A stretch of DNA of 64,000 nucleotides. Origin: Ferroplasma acidarmanus Fer1. GTDB taxonomy: Archaea > Thermoplasmatota > Thermoplasmata > Thermoplasmatales > Thermoplasmataceae. The notes beneath the pieces are model-generated. The model ran no database searches, was not told the origin of the DNA, and was given only the letters and a program-made list of their open reading frames with translations. The DNA is taken from positions 682,001-746,000 of the forward strand of contig NC_021592.1 in assembly GCF_000152265.2 (NCBI RefSeq), in the 5' to 3' direction. A program made the position numbers and the translations under genes. This document shows positions 46,810 through 54,942 of this stretch, one piece after another. Position 1 is the stretch's first letter. Each line of letters begins with the position of its first letter.

Positions 46810-48173
46810 TAACTAAATCCAATTCAAAAGAAGCAGAAAAAGCGTTTATCGATAATATTAAAAAATTTTTTGACAATCCTGAGATTATACTTCCAGAGTG
46901 TACTGACAGTTGCTTTATGTGCCCTATAAAAGGTTATGCAAAGAAAATCCAGAAGATGAAAGAATCCAGCAATTTTGGCAAATACCATAATTCTGCAGAC
47001 CAGTTCCTGGCTGGGGTGTCAGAGACTTACAGAATACTGGAGAGCGAAAAAGCACCACTTATGGGGGTTATAAAGACAAACTATGGTTCTGTTAATTACT
47101 GTAAGCGGGGAAACACTGATGAACTGATAATTTCAGGTGTACAGAATTATGATAACGATATATACAGGCTTCTTGCATTTACAAATACAGTAAAATTGAA
47201 GAAGTTAAGGGTGTATTCCACAAGAAATTATTTTACAGCAACATGCAGGGAAAAGATTGATATTGATTTTATAACAGATTTATTGAACGAGGAGAATATA
47301 CCCTTTACCAGAGCCGAAGACAGGATAGTTATTGGAACAACCGGCAATAAAATTACTGTATCGGCATATGATGCCATACTGGACGTGTATGAAGATTTTG
47401 ACCACAACATAGTTTTTACATTGCTTAAGCATATGTTATTGCCTGATATGCCATTTAAAATTCAATCAGATTTTATGGATTTTATACCCGATAATCCTGA
47501 TATCATAACTGAATTTATACACAAAAGGCTTAGCACAAAGCAATTGCTGTCCCGTTTACGGAAAGACAAGATAAATTATGCAATCAAGAATAACTATTAT
47601 ATTATAAATTACGAGAATTATGGAATAGATGAATTTCTGGATAAACTGGAATTTGATGACAGGCTAAAGCCGTTCATAAGGGAGAAAATAGCATCCAAAG
47701 GATTTGTACTTGACTCTCCCAGCCAGCGCAAGGTACTGGAGTACCTGTTTCCTGAATATAAAAATGAAATTGTAAGGCTATTATATGATCTTACAGACGC
47801 GGAAATAAAATCCTTGAAAGGAAACCCCATGGAGATCATGGAAAACGCAAAGCTATTAAAAAGCAAGAAGTCGGTGAAATCAAAGATCATGGAACCATGG
47901 TCTGAAAATTCCAGGTATCTAATAGACTTAATTACATATTATTTCAACTATGGAAAATCCGACTCAATAAACTTTGGCAGGAAGAACATGAATAATGACA
48001 TACAGAAATCAATATATTATGCTTTTCTTGAAGCAATAGGAAGTGGAGAAGGATGGATGTTTACTGAAAACCAGATACTTCTGGGAAAAAGAATATATGA
48101 CTATGTAAATGACATGGTTAATGATCGGAATATAAACGATCAGCTCAAGAAAATAAAGGGGATAATAGGATAA
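46806..48173 (+). CDS. Conserved-looking protein of unknown function in the secE-spt5 operon
   Basis: A 455-residue soluble protein I do not recognise. A CTDSCFMCPIKG cysteine cluster near residues 37-48, with a further YCKRGN near 99, could bind zinc or an Fe-S cluster. The rest alternates strands and helices without membrane spans or known nucleotide motifs; DILDVYEDFDHNIVFTLLKHMLLPDMPF and DKLEFDDRLKPFIREKIASKGFVLDSPSQRKVLEYLFPEYKNEIV look like well-packed helical regions. It overlaps spt5 by four bases and the PUA gene by one base, so it is made together with transcription, secretion and RNA-binding proteins. A role near the ribosome or RNA polymerase is inference. Confidence 0.75.
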   Translation: MITKSNSKEAEKAFIDNIKKFFDNPEIILPECTDSCFMCPIKGYAKKIQKMKESSNFGKYHNSADQFLAGVSETYRILESEKAPLMGVIKTNYGSVNYCKRGNTDELIISGVQNYDNDIYRLLAFTNTVKLKKLRVYSTRNYFTATCREKIDIDFITDLLNEENIPFTRAEDRIVIGTTGNKITVSAYDAILDVYEDFDHNIVFTLLKHMLLPDMPFKIQSDFMDFIPDNPDIITEFIHKRLSTKQLLSRLRKDKINYAIKNNYYIINYENYGIDEFLDKLEFDDRLKPFIREKIASKGFVLDSPSQRKVLEYLFPEYKNEIVRLLYDLTDAEIKSLKGNPMEIMENAKLLKSKKSVKSKIMEPWSENSRYLIDLITYYFNYGKSDSINFGRKNMNNDIQKSIYYAFLEAIGSGEGWMFTENQILLGKRIYDYVNDMVNDRNINDQLKKIKGIIG

Positions 48174-48622
48174 TGTCAAAGCATATACTGTCAAAAAAAG
48201 ATTACAGGGCATTCATGGAAAAGCTCAGCGCATTCAATATAGACGGAACATCCATGGCGGATATTGAAGTGGAAACAAACAAAAAAAATGAGGTGTATTA
48301 TTTTTCAGGCAAACCGGTATTTTACAACGGCATGCCTACATTATACCTTATAAATTATCTGAAAATAAAGACACATAACGTTACTGTAGATAATGGTGCT
48401 GTGCCCCATTTAATGAATGGATCTAATCTATTCGCGCCCGGGATTGTTGATATGGACCCGAATATTAAAAAAGGTGACATGGTTTTTATCAAAAACATGG
48501 AAGGGTTATATATAGCAATAGGAAGGGCCAATGATAGCGGTGATGCAATAATGTCCTCCAGAAAGGGTGAAGCAGTGGAGATATTGCATTATCTTAATGA
48601 TAAAGTCATGAAAGAATTTTAA
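48173..48622 (+). CDS. PUA-domain RNA-binding protein (MCT-1-like)
   Basis: A 149-residue protein. The C-terminal ~75 residues are a PUA domain: VTVDNGAVPHLMNGSNLFAPGIVDMDPNIKKGDMVFIKNMEGLYIAIGRANDSGDAIMSSRKGEAVEILHYLND, with the usual VDxGA, APGI and KGDxV landmarks. The N-terminal part resembles the partner domain of archaeal MCT-1/Tma20-like proteins, which act in translation initiation or recycling in eukaryotes. Last gene of the secE-spt5 unit; start shares a base with the preceding stop (TAATG). Confidence 0.85.
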   Translation: MSKHILSKKDYRAFMEKLSAFNIDGTSMADIEVETNKKNEVYYFSGKPVFYNGMPTLYLINYLKIKTHNVTVDNGAVPHLMNGSNLFAPGIVDMDPNIKKGDMVFIKNMEGLYIAIGRANDSGDAIMSSRKGEAVEILHYLNDKVMKEF

Positions 48623-48746
48623 GCTTAGGCATGGGGGCTCATTATAAGATATCATTGCCATATCTAATTATGCGCCATGTTATGCAGTATTTTATAGACT
48701 AAAAAGTATACAAAATACTTATTTATCTAATTTGTATATATATTTC

Positions 48747-49196
48747 ATGGAAACATTAAAAATTGGAGAACAGGCTCCTGATTTTGAAACAATTGACCAG
48801 GATGGAAAAAATGTAAAGCTCTCAGATTTTAAAGACAGCGTGGTTGTATTATATTTTTACCCGAAGGACAATACGCCGGGATGCACCATGGAGGCTAAAA
48901 ACTTCAGAGATAATATAGATATGTTTACTGAAAAAGGCGTGAAGGTTTTCGGGGTAAGCGTAGACTCAAGTGAATCACATAAAAAATTCCAGGAAAAATA
49001 TAACCTTAATTTCACATTGCTCAGTGACAAACAGAAAGATATAGTAAAAAAATATGGCGTACTGGGCCTCGCTACTGCCAAGAGAGTTACATATATTATA
49101 AAAGATGGAAAGATTGTTTATGTATACCCGAAAGTGAGCCCGGGAGAACATGCAAAAGAAGTATATGAAAAGCTTCAGGAGTTAAAACTTATTTAA
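48747..49196 (+). CDS. bcp: Peroxiredoxin, BCP/PrxQ type, single-cysteine
   Basis: A 149-residue thiol peroxidase reducing hydrogen peroxide and alkyl hydroperoxides. Thioredoxin fold with YFYPKDNTPGCTMEAKNF: the peroxidatic Cys46 sits in TPGC. The usual resolving cysteine five positions later (TPGCTxEAC) is lysine here and no other cysteine is present, so it must work as a 1-Cys enzyme with an external thiol. ATG 48747 is chosen; a TTG at 48732 lies inside the likely TATA region (TTGTATATATATT). Confidence 0.92.
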   Translation: METLKIGEQAPDFETIDQDGKNVKLSDFKDSVVVLYFYPKDNTPGCTMEAKNFRDNIDMFTEKGVKVFGVSVDSSESHKKFQEKYNLNFTLLSDKQKDIVKKYGVLGLATAKRVTYIIKDGKIVYVYPKVSPGEHAKEVYEKLQELKLI

Positions 49197-49207
49197 TTTT
49201 ATTAATT

Positions 49208-49387
49208 TTAAGATCTTACAAAATTGCTTTTAATACTGAAATTTATAAGAGAAACAACCAATGTTACAAGTAACCATAAAACTGAGATCATTATCAGAAA
49301 CGGATTGAATTTTATTATAGAATACGCTAAAATGCCTATTGGCAACAGATACTTAATTATTATCCATAAAATACTATAAAAACCCAT
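49208..49387 (-). CDS. Candidate 59-residue two-helix membrane protein
   Basis: Below the usual length cut-off. On the minus strand an ATG at 49387 opens 59 codons ending TAA at 49208. The product, beginning MGFYSILWIIIKYLLPIGIL, has two hydrophobic helices (residues ~4-24 and ~30-50) around a short KFNP turn and a basic C-terminus SIKSNFVRS. It starts 25 bases after the stop of L12 on the same strand, filling almost the whole gap to the peroxiredoxin gene. Codon use looks like real coding sequence (varied third positions, no rare-stop clustering). No family recognised. Confidence 0.45.
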   Translation of the reverse strand: MGFYSILWIIIKYLLPIGILAYSIIKFNPFLIMISVLWLLVTLVVSLINFSIKSNFVRS

Positions 49388-49412
49388 AAAAATCTAAAAT
49401 AAAAAAATGTAT

Positions 49413-49718
49413 TTATCCGAAAAGAGAGCTTAAACCGGCCATTGCGTCTGAATCCGATTCATCCTTCTTTTCTTCTTTCTTCTCTTCTTTCTTTTTCTCC
49501 TCTTTCTTTTCTTCCTTCGCAGGTGCTGCTGCTACAGGTGCTGCTGCGGCATTTTTCAAGACTTCTTCTATGTTTACATTCTTCATGCTTTCAAGCAATG
49601 ATTTAAGTCTTGCGTCATCTGCCGCTACGCCTGCGTCTGTCAGTACCTTCTTCAGGTTCTCTTCATCTATTTCTTTTCCTGCTGAGTGAAGCAGTAAAGC
49701 TCCATATATATATTCCAT
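49413..49718 (-). CDS. rpl12: Ribosomal stalk protein P1 (archaeal L12)
   Basis: A 101-residue dimeric stalk protein that recruits elongation factors. N-terminal dimerisation domain [30 protein letters not shown], alanine-rich hinge, a [10 protein letters not shown] stretch, and the C-terminal factor-binding motif [19 protein letters not shown] ribosome site precedes the ATG. Last r-protein gene of the L11-L1-L10-L12 operon. Confidence 0.98.
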   Translation of the reverse strand: MEYIYGALLLHSAGKEIDEENLKKVLTDAGVAADDARLKSLLESMKNVNIEEVLKNAAAAPVAAAPAKEEKKEEKKKEEKKEEKKDESDSDAMAGLSSLFG

Positions 49719-49727
49719 TTTGTCACC

Positions 49728-50684
49728 TCATCCAAATAAAGACCCGAGACCCGCTGCTGCGTCATCTCCAGATCCTTCATCTTTCTTGTCCTCTGTCTGG
49801 CTTTCTTCAGGGTTTTCATTCTCTATGTTTTCATTATTTAAATCTTTATTTATTAATGAATTTAGAGTTGTAGCGTTTATTACTGCTTTCCTTATAAAAA
49901 TATCTATATTCTTTTCATCAACAAAGTTTGCAGCAAGTGCAAGACCCTGTGCCTGTAGATATGCCTTGGACAATAATTCAGGCATTATCTCAGGAACAAG
50001 GAAATCTGCCTTTAATGCAAGTGCTTTTGCTTTCAGGAAAGCTCCGGCCATATCCGATACTATCTGTTCTATAGTTATGGATAGGGCATCCCTGGAATAA
50101 ACAAGCCTGTCACTATATGCAGCTATCATCTCAAGGCCAACTGTAACCGGAAGTATTTCCAGTTTTTCCAGCACCTGTGCCTTCTCCTTGGATATTACTT
50201 CGCCTTTTTTGACCAGTGTAACTTCGCTTTTTATTACTATTTTCCCCTTTTCTATTCCTGCCGGTATACCTGCCTTCTGGAATACTGATATCATAGGCCC
50301 TGGTGGGAATGATGTTTCCTTCGGTTCTATTATTATATCCTCTTCTGCTATTTCTCCACCACGTGCAGCCGCTTTTGTCCTTTTTGAGACAAGCATATCG
50401 TAAACTGTTTTTGGTGTCTCAGAGGTTGTAATAAGGGCTATCTGCCCGGTTGCGTGTTCTGTCATTCCTGCAATATTCTTTTTGTTTGATTTTTGTAATG
50501 CAAGCCTTAGTAATCTTGCCCTTAATACCTCTATTTTCACTTTCCCGCGTATATCGCTCCTTATTTTCTGGAATTCCTTATTTCTTAATCCCTTTATGCT
50601 AATAACTGCTGATACGGGGCTTTCGTTTAATTCCTCAGTAAGGGCATTAACCTTATCCACCTTCCACTGTGCTGGCTCGATCAT
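49728..50684 (-). CDS. rplP0: Ribosomal stalk base protein P0 (L10)
   Basis: A 318-residue protein that anchors L12 dimers on 23S rRNA. Recognised by [53 protein letters not shown] at the N-terminus, [14 protein letters not shown], and the C-terminal spine helix with L12-binding repeats ending in [10 protein letters not shown], the same tip motif as L12. ATG overlaps the L1 stop by four bases. Confidence 0.97.
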   Translation of the reverse strand: MIEPAQWKVDKVNALTEELNESPVSAVISIKGLRNKEFQKIRSDIRGKVKIEVLRARLLRLALQKSNKKNIAGMTEHATGQIALITTSETPKTVYDMLVSKRTKAAARGGEIAEEDIIIEPKETSFPPGPMISVFQKAGIPAGIEKGKIVIKSEVTLVKKGEVISKEKAQVLEKLEILPVTVGLEMIAAYSDRLVYSRDALSITIEQIVSDMAGAFLKAKALALKADFLVPEIMPELLSKAYLQAQGLALAANFVDEKNIDIFIRKAVINATTLNSLINKDLNNENIENENPEESQTEDKKDEGSGDDAAAGLGSLFG

Positions 50685-51325
50685 TCTATATCACCTAAAT
50701 TAATTGTAATTGCCTTACTCATCGTGCTCTTAATATATGCAGAGGCTATATTTCCCTTACCCTTATCAAGGTGGGAAATTATTCTTTTCAGAACTGTATT
50801 AAGGTTGGTAAATAGGTCTTCATTGCTCATAGCTTTCGTCCCGATAGGTACATGGAATGTGATTTTATCCCTGCTTCTGGCCCTTACACTTTTCTTAAGG
50901 TTTTCTATTAATGCACTTGGGTCCTGCCCTGGTGGCAATGGCTTGGGCATTTTTCCCCTTGGGCCCAGAATTATACCGAGGTTTTTACCAACATTTCCCA
51001 TAAGTGTGGATTCTGCTACAAAGAAATCTATTCCCTTGACAATTTTCTTGAATGACTTTTTATTATCTGAAAAATTATTCAGGTCTTCAACTGAATACAG
51101 ATAATCTGCATTCTTTGCCTTTGTACGCATTTCCTCACTGGCAATAACAGCAACTTTCAGGTCTTTGCCTCTGCCCGCAGGAAGTATGATTTCTTCATTG
51201 ATCCTATTCTTAGGATCTACCATATCAACGTCTTTCAGGTTTATTCCAACCTCTATGCTCTCATCAAAATTTCTTTTCTTGAGTTCTTTTAATTCCTTTA
51301 AATTTTCTATAATACTATTCTCCAT
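50681..51325 (-). CDS. rpl1: Ribosomal protein L1 (uL1)
   Basis: A 214-residue protein of the L1 protuberance and likely autogenous repressor. Motifs: [61 protein letters not shown] and [21 protein letters not shown]. It begins at the L11 stop with a one-base overlap (TAATG). Confidence 0.98.
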   Translation of the reverse strand: MENSIIENLKELKELKKRNFDESIEVGINLKDVDMVDPKNRINEEIILPAGRGKDLKVAVIASEEMRTKAKNADYLYSVEDLNNFSDNKKSFKKIVKGIDFFVAESTLMGNVGKNLGIILGPRGKMPKPLPPGQDPSALIENLKKSVRARSRDKITFHVPIGTKAMSNEDLFTNLNTVLKRIISHLDKGKGNIASAYIKSTMSKAITINLGDIE

Positions 51326-51801
51326 TATTTCTCACCGACATCTATTTCGCCAGCCTTGATTTTTTTCTGTAGTTCTGCAGCATTTATGCCATCTACTGTA
51401 ATGCCCAGAGACAGCGCAGTGCCAAGAACTTCAAGGACAGCTCCTTTCATTGTGTATGAAAGTAAACCGGATTTTTTGGATTCCGCAACCTTTTTGACCT
51501 GTTCCATTGTCAAATTTCCAGCGTAGTTTTCCTTATTTTTTCCCGAACCTTTGGCTATTCCAGCCTCTTTCTTCAACAGAGCTGAAGTCGGAGGTATTCC
51601 TATTATTATTTCATATTTCTTGGTAGAAGGGTCCACAACATTTACTGTTACCGGGACCTGCATTCCAGCAAAATCCTTTGTTTGTTCGTTTATATCCTTT
51701 ATTACCTGCCCGAGATTAAGTCCAAGAGGACCAAGGGCAGGGCCTAAAGGAGGCCCTGATGTGGCTTTTCCACCTTCAACCATTGTTTTAACTGCAACCA
51801 T
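51325..51801 (-). CDS. rpl11: Ribosomal protein L11 (uL11)
   Basis: First gene of the stalk operon, 158 residues. MVEGGKATSGPPLGPALGPLGLNLGQVIKDINEQTKDFAGMQVPVTV is the diagnostic N-terminal domain with the proline-glycine repeats; the C-terminal domain binds the GTPase-associated 23S rRNA. The 341-base gap upstream to the ComB-like gene is AT-rich, holds divergent promoters with several TATA-like words (e.g. near 52015 and 52063), and shows no other gene. Confidence 0.98.
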   Translation of the reverse strand: MVAVKTMVEGGKATSGPPLGPALGPLGLNLGQVIKDINEQTKDFAGMQVPVTVNVVDPSTKKYEIIIGIPPTSALLKKEAGIAKGSGKNKENYAGNLTMEQVKKVAESKKSGLLSYTMKGAVLEVLGTALSLGITVDGINAAELQKKIKAGEIDVGEK

Positions 51802-52142
51802 TTATTACACCTTCGATTATACCCTATTTCTAACTCATTTTTAATATTTTCTTTTTAACATATTTATTTTAGTGCATAGTTTCTAATCAGGTTGTTCTAC
51901 AAATATTTTATACCGGTATTCTGGGTATAAATAAAATATATAATCCGGAGTTTTTATTTTCTAAGACTAAAAGTATGTCATAACGTCCTGAAACATTAGT
52001 TATTACAGTATATAAGAATAAAATTTATAACATTGATAAAATTAAAGCAAAAATTTATAGGGTATATAAATGAAATAATAATATAGCAACATAATGTCAG
52101 AATAAATAAAAAGTAAATATATAAAAACAATATAGCATATAA

Positions 52143-52832
52143 ATGATAGTTAACGTTATCGACGGGCGAAGGGAAAAAAATTTTGATGATTCAACAAAGG
52201 TTCTTATTGATATATTCAGGGCTACCACAACAATTCCCCTGATGTTATACAGAAATGCAAAATCCATAATACCTGTAAGAACTATAACAGAAACAAGAAA
52301 AATGAAAGCAAAAAACCCGGATTATCTGACAAGCGGCGAAAGATATGGCGTCAGAATCCCAAGATTCAATTATGGAAATTCGCCAAGTGTAATAATGGGC
52401 GAAGACCTTTCAGGCAAAACCCTGCTATTTACCTCAACCAATGGAATAAAGGTTCTTTTTAAGATAAGGGAATTCCCGGGCGATATATACTTATCATCAT
52501 TCATAAATTTCACTGCAACATATAATGCCATCAAGGATCGGGAAAAAGTATCCATTATTGTCTCAAACAGGCCTGATGGCATATCAGATGAGGATTATAT
52601 CTATGCAAATATGCTAAAAGCTAAGCTCGAAGGCGAAGAGGTGAATGTTGATGATTACTGCAACCAGATAAGGGCAAGCCATGGTGCAAAGAGGCTTAAA
52701 ATTATGGGTGCAGCAGCCGATATAGAAAGTTCATTGAAAGTTGATATTTACCATGAACCTATAATATACAGCAATGGAAAAATAATACCCTTAACAAAAT
52801 TGAGCGGGAAATCTCCTTCAGCAAGCGAATAA
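52143..52832 (+). CDS. 2-phosphosulfolactate phosphatase-like protein (ComB family)
   Basis: A 229-residue member of the ComB family, Mg-dependent acid phosphatases. Seen: VLIDIFRATTTIPLMLYRNAKSIIPV with the family Asp/Arg core, YLTSGERYGVRIPRFNYGNSP, and LLFTSTNGIKVLFKI matching the TTNGT block. In methanogens ComB makes sulfolactate for coenzyme M; no ComA or other coenzyme M genes are in the window and this organism should not be a methanogen, so the substrate here is likely different. Single gene, convergent with the MptE-like gene. Confidence 0.82.
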   Translation: MIVNVIDGRREKNFDDSTKVLIDIFRATTTIPLMLYRNAKSIIPVRTITETRKMKAKNPDYLTSGERYGVRIPRFNYGNSPSVIMGEDLSGKTLLFTSTNGIKVLFKIREFPGDIYLSSFINFTATYNAIKDREKVSIIVSNRPDGISDEDYIYANMLKAKLEGEEVNVDDYCNQIRASHGAKRLKIMGAAADIESSLKVDIYHEPIIYSNGKIIPLTKLSGKSPSASE

Positions 52833-52880
52833 TATGGTAGCCGACGGTTAAATGAAAATCCTGTGGCACATTATTGTAAC

Positions 52881-53555
52881 TTAAATCTCAATAACATCAC
52901 CATAGTGCATGGATGTTCCCCTTAATTTTGACAGGCACCCGAGAAGGTATTTTGCCCACTCAAGCTTAATTTTTTTCCTTATAATGGCAGTGTTATCATA
53001 ATATGGCTTGATATTAACATTCTTGAAGTCGAAACCAAGCAGCGTTATATGCCTTGCTCCGAGATAATCTGCCAGAAAAGCTGACCTGTCACCATCACTG
53101 AATCCGCCGTAATTGTAAAGATGCGCCATTGGTATATACTGTGTTGTAGCAATACCATTACTGAAATATTTTGCATATTTTTCTATGGCGTTTATATTAT
53201 CCCCATGTGCATGCACGAGAATAATTGAACCGCGGTTGTACGAATCTATTATGGAATTGATATTTCCATCAAGGTCTGTCACTATAATATCCGGATTGCC
53301 ATATAAGCTGCTGTAAGTTTCTATTGCCGAATCAGCAACTATTACATATCCACCTGAAATTGTTTTAATAGCATTCTTTAAGTTTGGCCCGTTGCCGATA
53401 ATAAAAGCATTTCTTCCACGGTATGCATCTAAAATATTATCGCTGTTATGGATAAACTTCCTTAAAATCATAGATGATTCATAATCCATTTTTCTATTAA
53501 TTCCCAGAGAATCGGTAATCTGGAGATACAGCTGGAACCATTGGTCAAAGTTCAT
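52881..53555 (-). CDS. mptE: 6-hydroxymethylpterin diphosphokinase, MptE-like
   Basis: A 224-residue member of the DUF115/MptE group, which transfers pyrophosphate from ATP to 6-hydroxymethyl-7,8-dihydropterin in archaeal pterin cofactor synthesis. Motifs: AFIIGNGPNLKNAI, VIVADSAIETY, PDIIVTDLDGN (metal-binding aspartates), LVHAHGDNI and GFSDGDRSAFLADYLGARHITLLGFDF. It overlaps the DUF373 gene by four bases, so the two are co-translated. Confidence 0.88.
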   Translation of the reverse strand: MNFDQWFQLYLQITDSLGINRKMDYESSMILRKFIHNSDNILDAYRGRNAFIIGNGPNLKNAIKTISGGYVIVADSAIETYSSLYGNPDIIVTDLDGNINSIIDSYNRGSIILVHAHGDNINAIEKYAKYFSNGIATTQYIPMAHLYNYGGFSDGDRSAFLADYLGARHITLLGFDFKNVNIKPYYDNTAIIRKKIKLEWAKYLLGCLSKLRGTSMHYGDVIEI

Positions 53556-54679
53556 TTTATCTCCATCATATTATGATTTTTGCTTTTTGACGAAGAGTAG
53601 TATTTATGGACTGCAGATGCCGATAATGCTATTATTATTCCAGCAATTATATATGTCAAATACAGTATCATAGATGAATATGGTATAAAGCCAATTATAT
53701 ACCTGACGTAATTCATCATTCCATAAACTATTAACACTATAGCCAGCGAAAACGAAATGCCATACCACATCCTTGACATCCCGTGCCTCTCCTCCATGTA
53801 AACATCAAAGGCATCAAAAAGTTCCTTTGAAACGAATGACGCCAATACCCACCATACAAATGCAGATATAAATACCAGTACCTTGTTCATAATCGGTACG
53901 GTTTTTATTATGGATTCGTAGCTATATGCAATGCCGATTACTATAATAAAGAAAGACACAAGGTATGAAAGCATTGAAATTTTTGCCTCCTGTGAATATT
54001 CCTTTACGTCTGCAGCTAATTTTATAATAAGCTGGTTTATTTCAACAGCCCTGCCAACGAAATATGCACCCAGGACAATGGTAACAAACATAACTGCCCC
54101 TGTGGCTGGATCAAGTACATAAGATTTTGTAATAACCATGGCATATATAGTAAAAGCCAGCAGCGACACACCATAGCTCAGAAGCAGGAGGCCAACGGGT
54201 ATTGTAAATTTCCTGGCTATTTTCTTATCTTTAATGCCCCTTATAATGTAATAATAAAGTGATTCTATATTTTCGTTATGGCGAATAAGAATATGCTTAA
54301 CATACCTTATCCTTATCCTCGATGATATTAACGGTATTATATAATCGTCTTCTGCACCATCTGACACAAGTATAAGGTCGTCATAATGCTCCATTGAAAG
54401 TACATCATCCAGCTGTTTTCCAAGTATTTCATCTGATTTTGCACCAACATCATCGTCACCGGTGATCAGGGCAATTTCAACCTCTTCGTTTTTTCTCTGC
54501 AAGTCTTCGTATACCTTTATTGCGCCAAAAAGGGCGTTTGCATCAGAATCTTCAGGGTCAACAGAAATCAGCTTAAGTGCTGCATTATAGCATTCACCAT
54601 ATCCCGTAACGGGTCCATCCACCCCGGCCTTTATGCCGTAATCGTTGTCACGGTCCACATTCAATACAAGAGTTGCCAT
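53552..54679 (-). CDS. DUF373 membrane protein
   Basis: A 375-residue protein of the archaeal DUF373 family. The N-terminal soluble half (residues 1-150: LVLNVDRDNDYGIKAGVDGPVTGYGECYNAALKLISVDPEDSDANALF, then ITGDDDVGAKSDEILGKQLDDVL) has conserved aspartates; the C-terminal half has six or seven membrane helices. Function unknown. Its TATA box (CTTATATAC on the minus strand, 54708-54716) is intact, but an insertion sequence begins 14 bases further upstream, so upstream control elements have been displaced. Confidence 0.85.
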   Translation of the reverse strand: MATLVLNVDRDNDYGIKAGVDGPVTGYGECYNAALKLISVDPEDSDANALFGAIKVYEDLQRKNEEVEIALITGDDDVGAKSDEILGKQLDDVLSMEHYDDLILVSDGAEDDYIIPLISSRIRIRYVKHILIRHNENIESLYYYIIRGIKDKKIARKFTIPVGLLLLSYGVSLLAFTIYAMVITKSYVLDPATGAVMFVTIVLGAYFVGRAVEINQLIIKLAADVKEYSQEAKISMLSYLVSFFIIVIGIAYSYESIIKTVPIMNKVLVFISAFVWWVLASFVSKELFDAFDVYMEERHGMSRMWYGISFSLAIVLIVYGMMNYVRYIIGFIPYSSMILYLTYIIAGIIIALSASAVHKYYSSSKSKNHNMMEIK

Positions 54680-54721
54680 ACAGTATAATTATAATAGGAA
54701 AAGCAAGTATATAAGTTTTAT

Positions 54722-54730
54722 TACATTCAG
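54722..54730 (+). repeat. Target-site duplication, left copy
   Basis: TACATTCAG directly outside the left inverted repeat of the insertion sequence; the identical nine bases are at 56001-56009 outside the right end. An exact 9-base duplication shows a simple, fairly recent transposition event. Confidence 0.93.
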
Positions 54731-54745
54731 GGGTGTGGGACACTA

Positions 54746-54907
54746 TTATTCGTCCCTGGTTATTACAATGTAAACCCTTTTGCCGAGAAATTCCTTAGGG
54801 CAATCCACCTTTGCACCCGATCCGAACTTTGTTACTTTCCTCTCTATGAATCCATATATTCCTTTTATAGAGACCTCTGTTGTCTCATGTATTTCCACTT
54901 TTCCCAT
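54746..54907 (-). CDS. DUF2080-like transposon-encoded AbrB-type protein
   Basis: A 53-residue ORF divergent from the transposase: ATG at 54907, TAA ending at 54746 inside the left inverted repeat. The C-terminal part reads VTKFGSGAKVDCPKEFLGKRVYIVI, the GxSGxVxxPKxxxGKxV pattern of DUF2080/SpoVT-AbrB-like small proteins often carried by archaeal transposons. It may bind DNA, perhaps the element's own promoter. Family match is by pattern only. Confidence 0.7.
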   Translation of the reverse strand: MGKVEIHETTEVSIKGIYGFIERKVTKFGSGAKVDCPKEFLGKRVYIVITRDE

Positions 54908-54911
54908 AGTA

Positions 54912-54937
54912 ATGTATATATACATTGTATATATATC
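54912..54937. promoter_or_regulatory. Shared divergent promoter of the insertion sequence
   Basis: Between the start codons at 54907 (-) and 54943 (+) lies the perfect 14-base palindrome ATGTATATATACAT (54912-54925), followed by TGTATATATATC. The palindrome is ~25 bases before the transposase ATG, and the second AT run is ~25 bases before the DUF2080-like ATG, so both genes appear leaderless with interleaved TATA boxes. The palindrome is also a plausible site for autorepression by the AbrB-like protein. Confidence 0.5.
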
Positions 54938-54942
54938 TATCT

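Noticed and set aside
49413-51801. Classic L1 autoregulatory site in the L11 operon leader
   Set aside because: I could not find a convincing copy of the 23S L1-binding helix in the leader or the start of rpl1 by eye.
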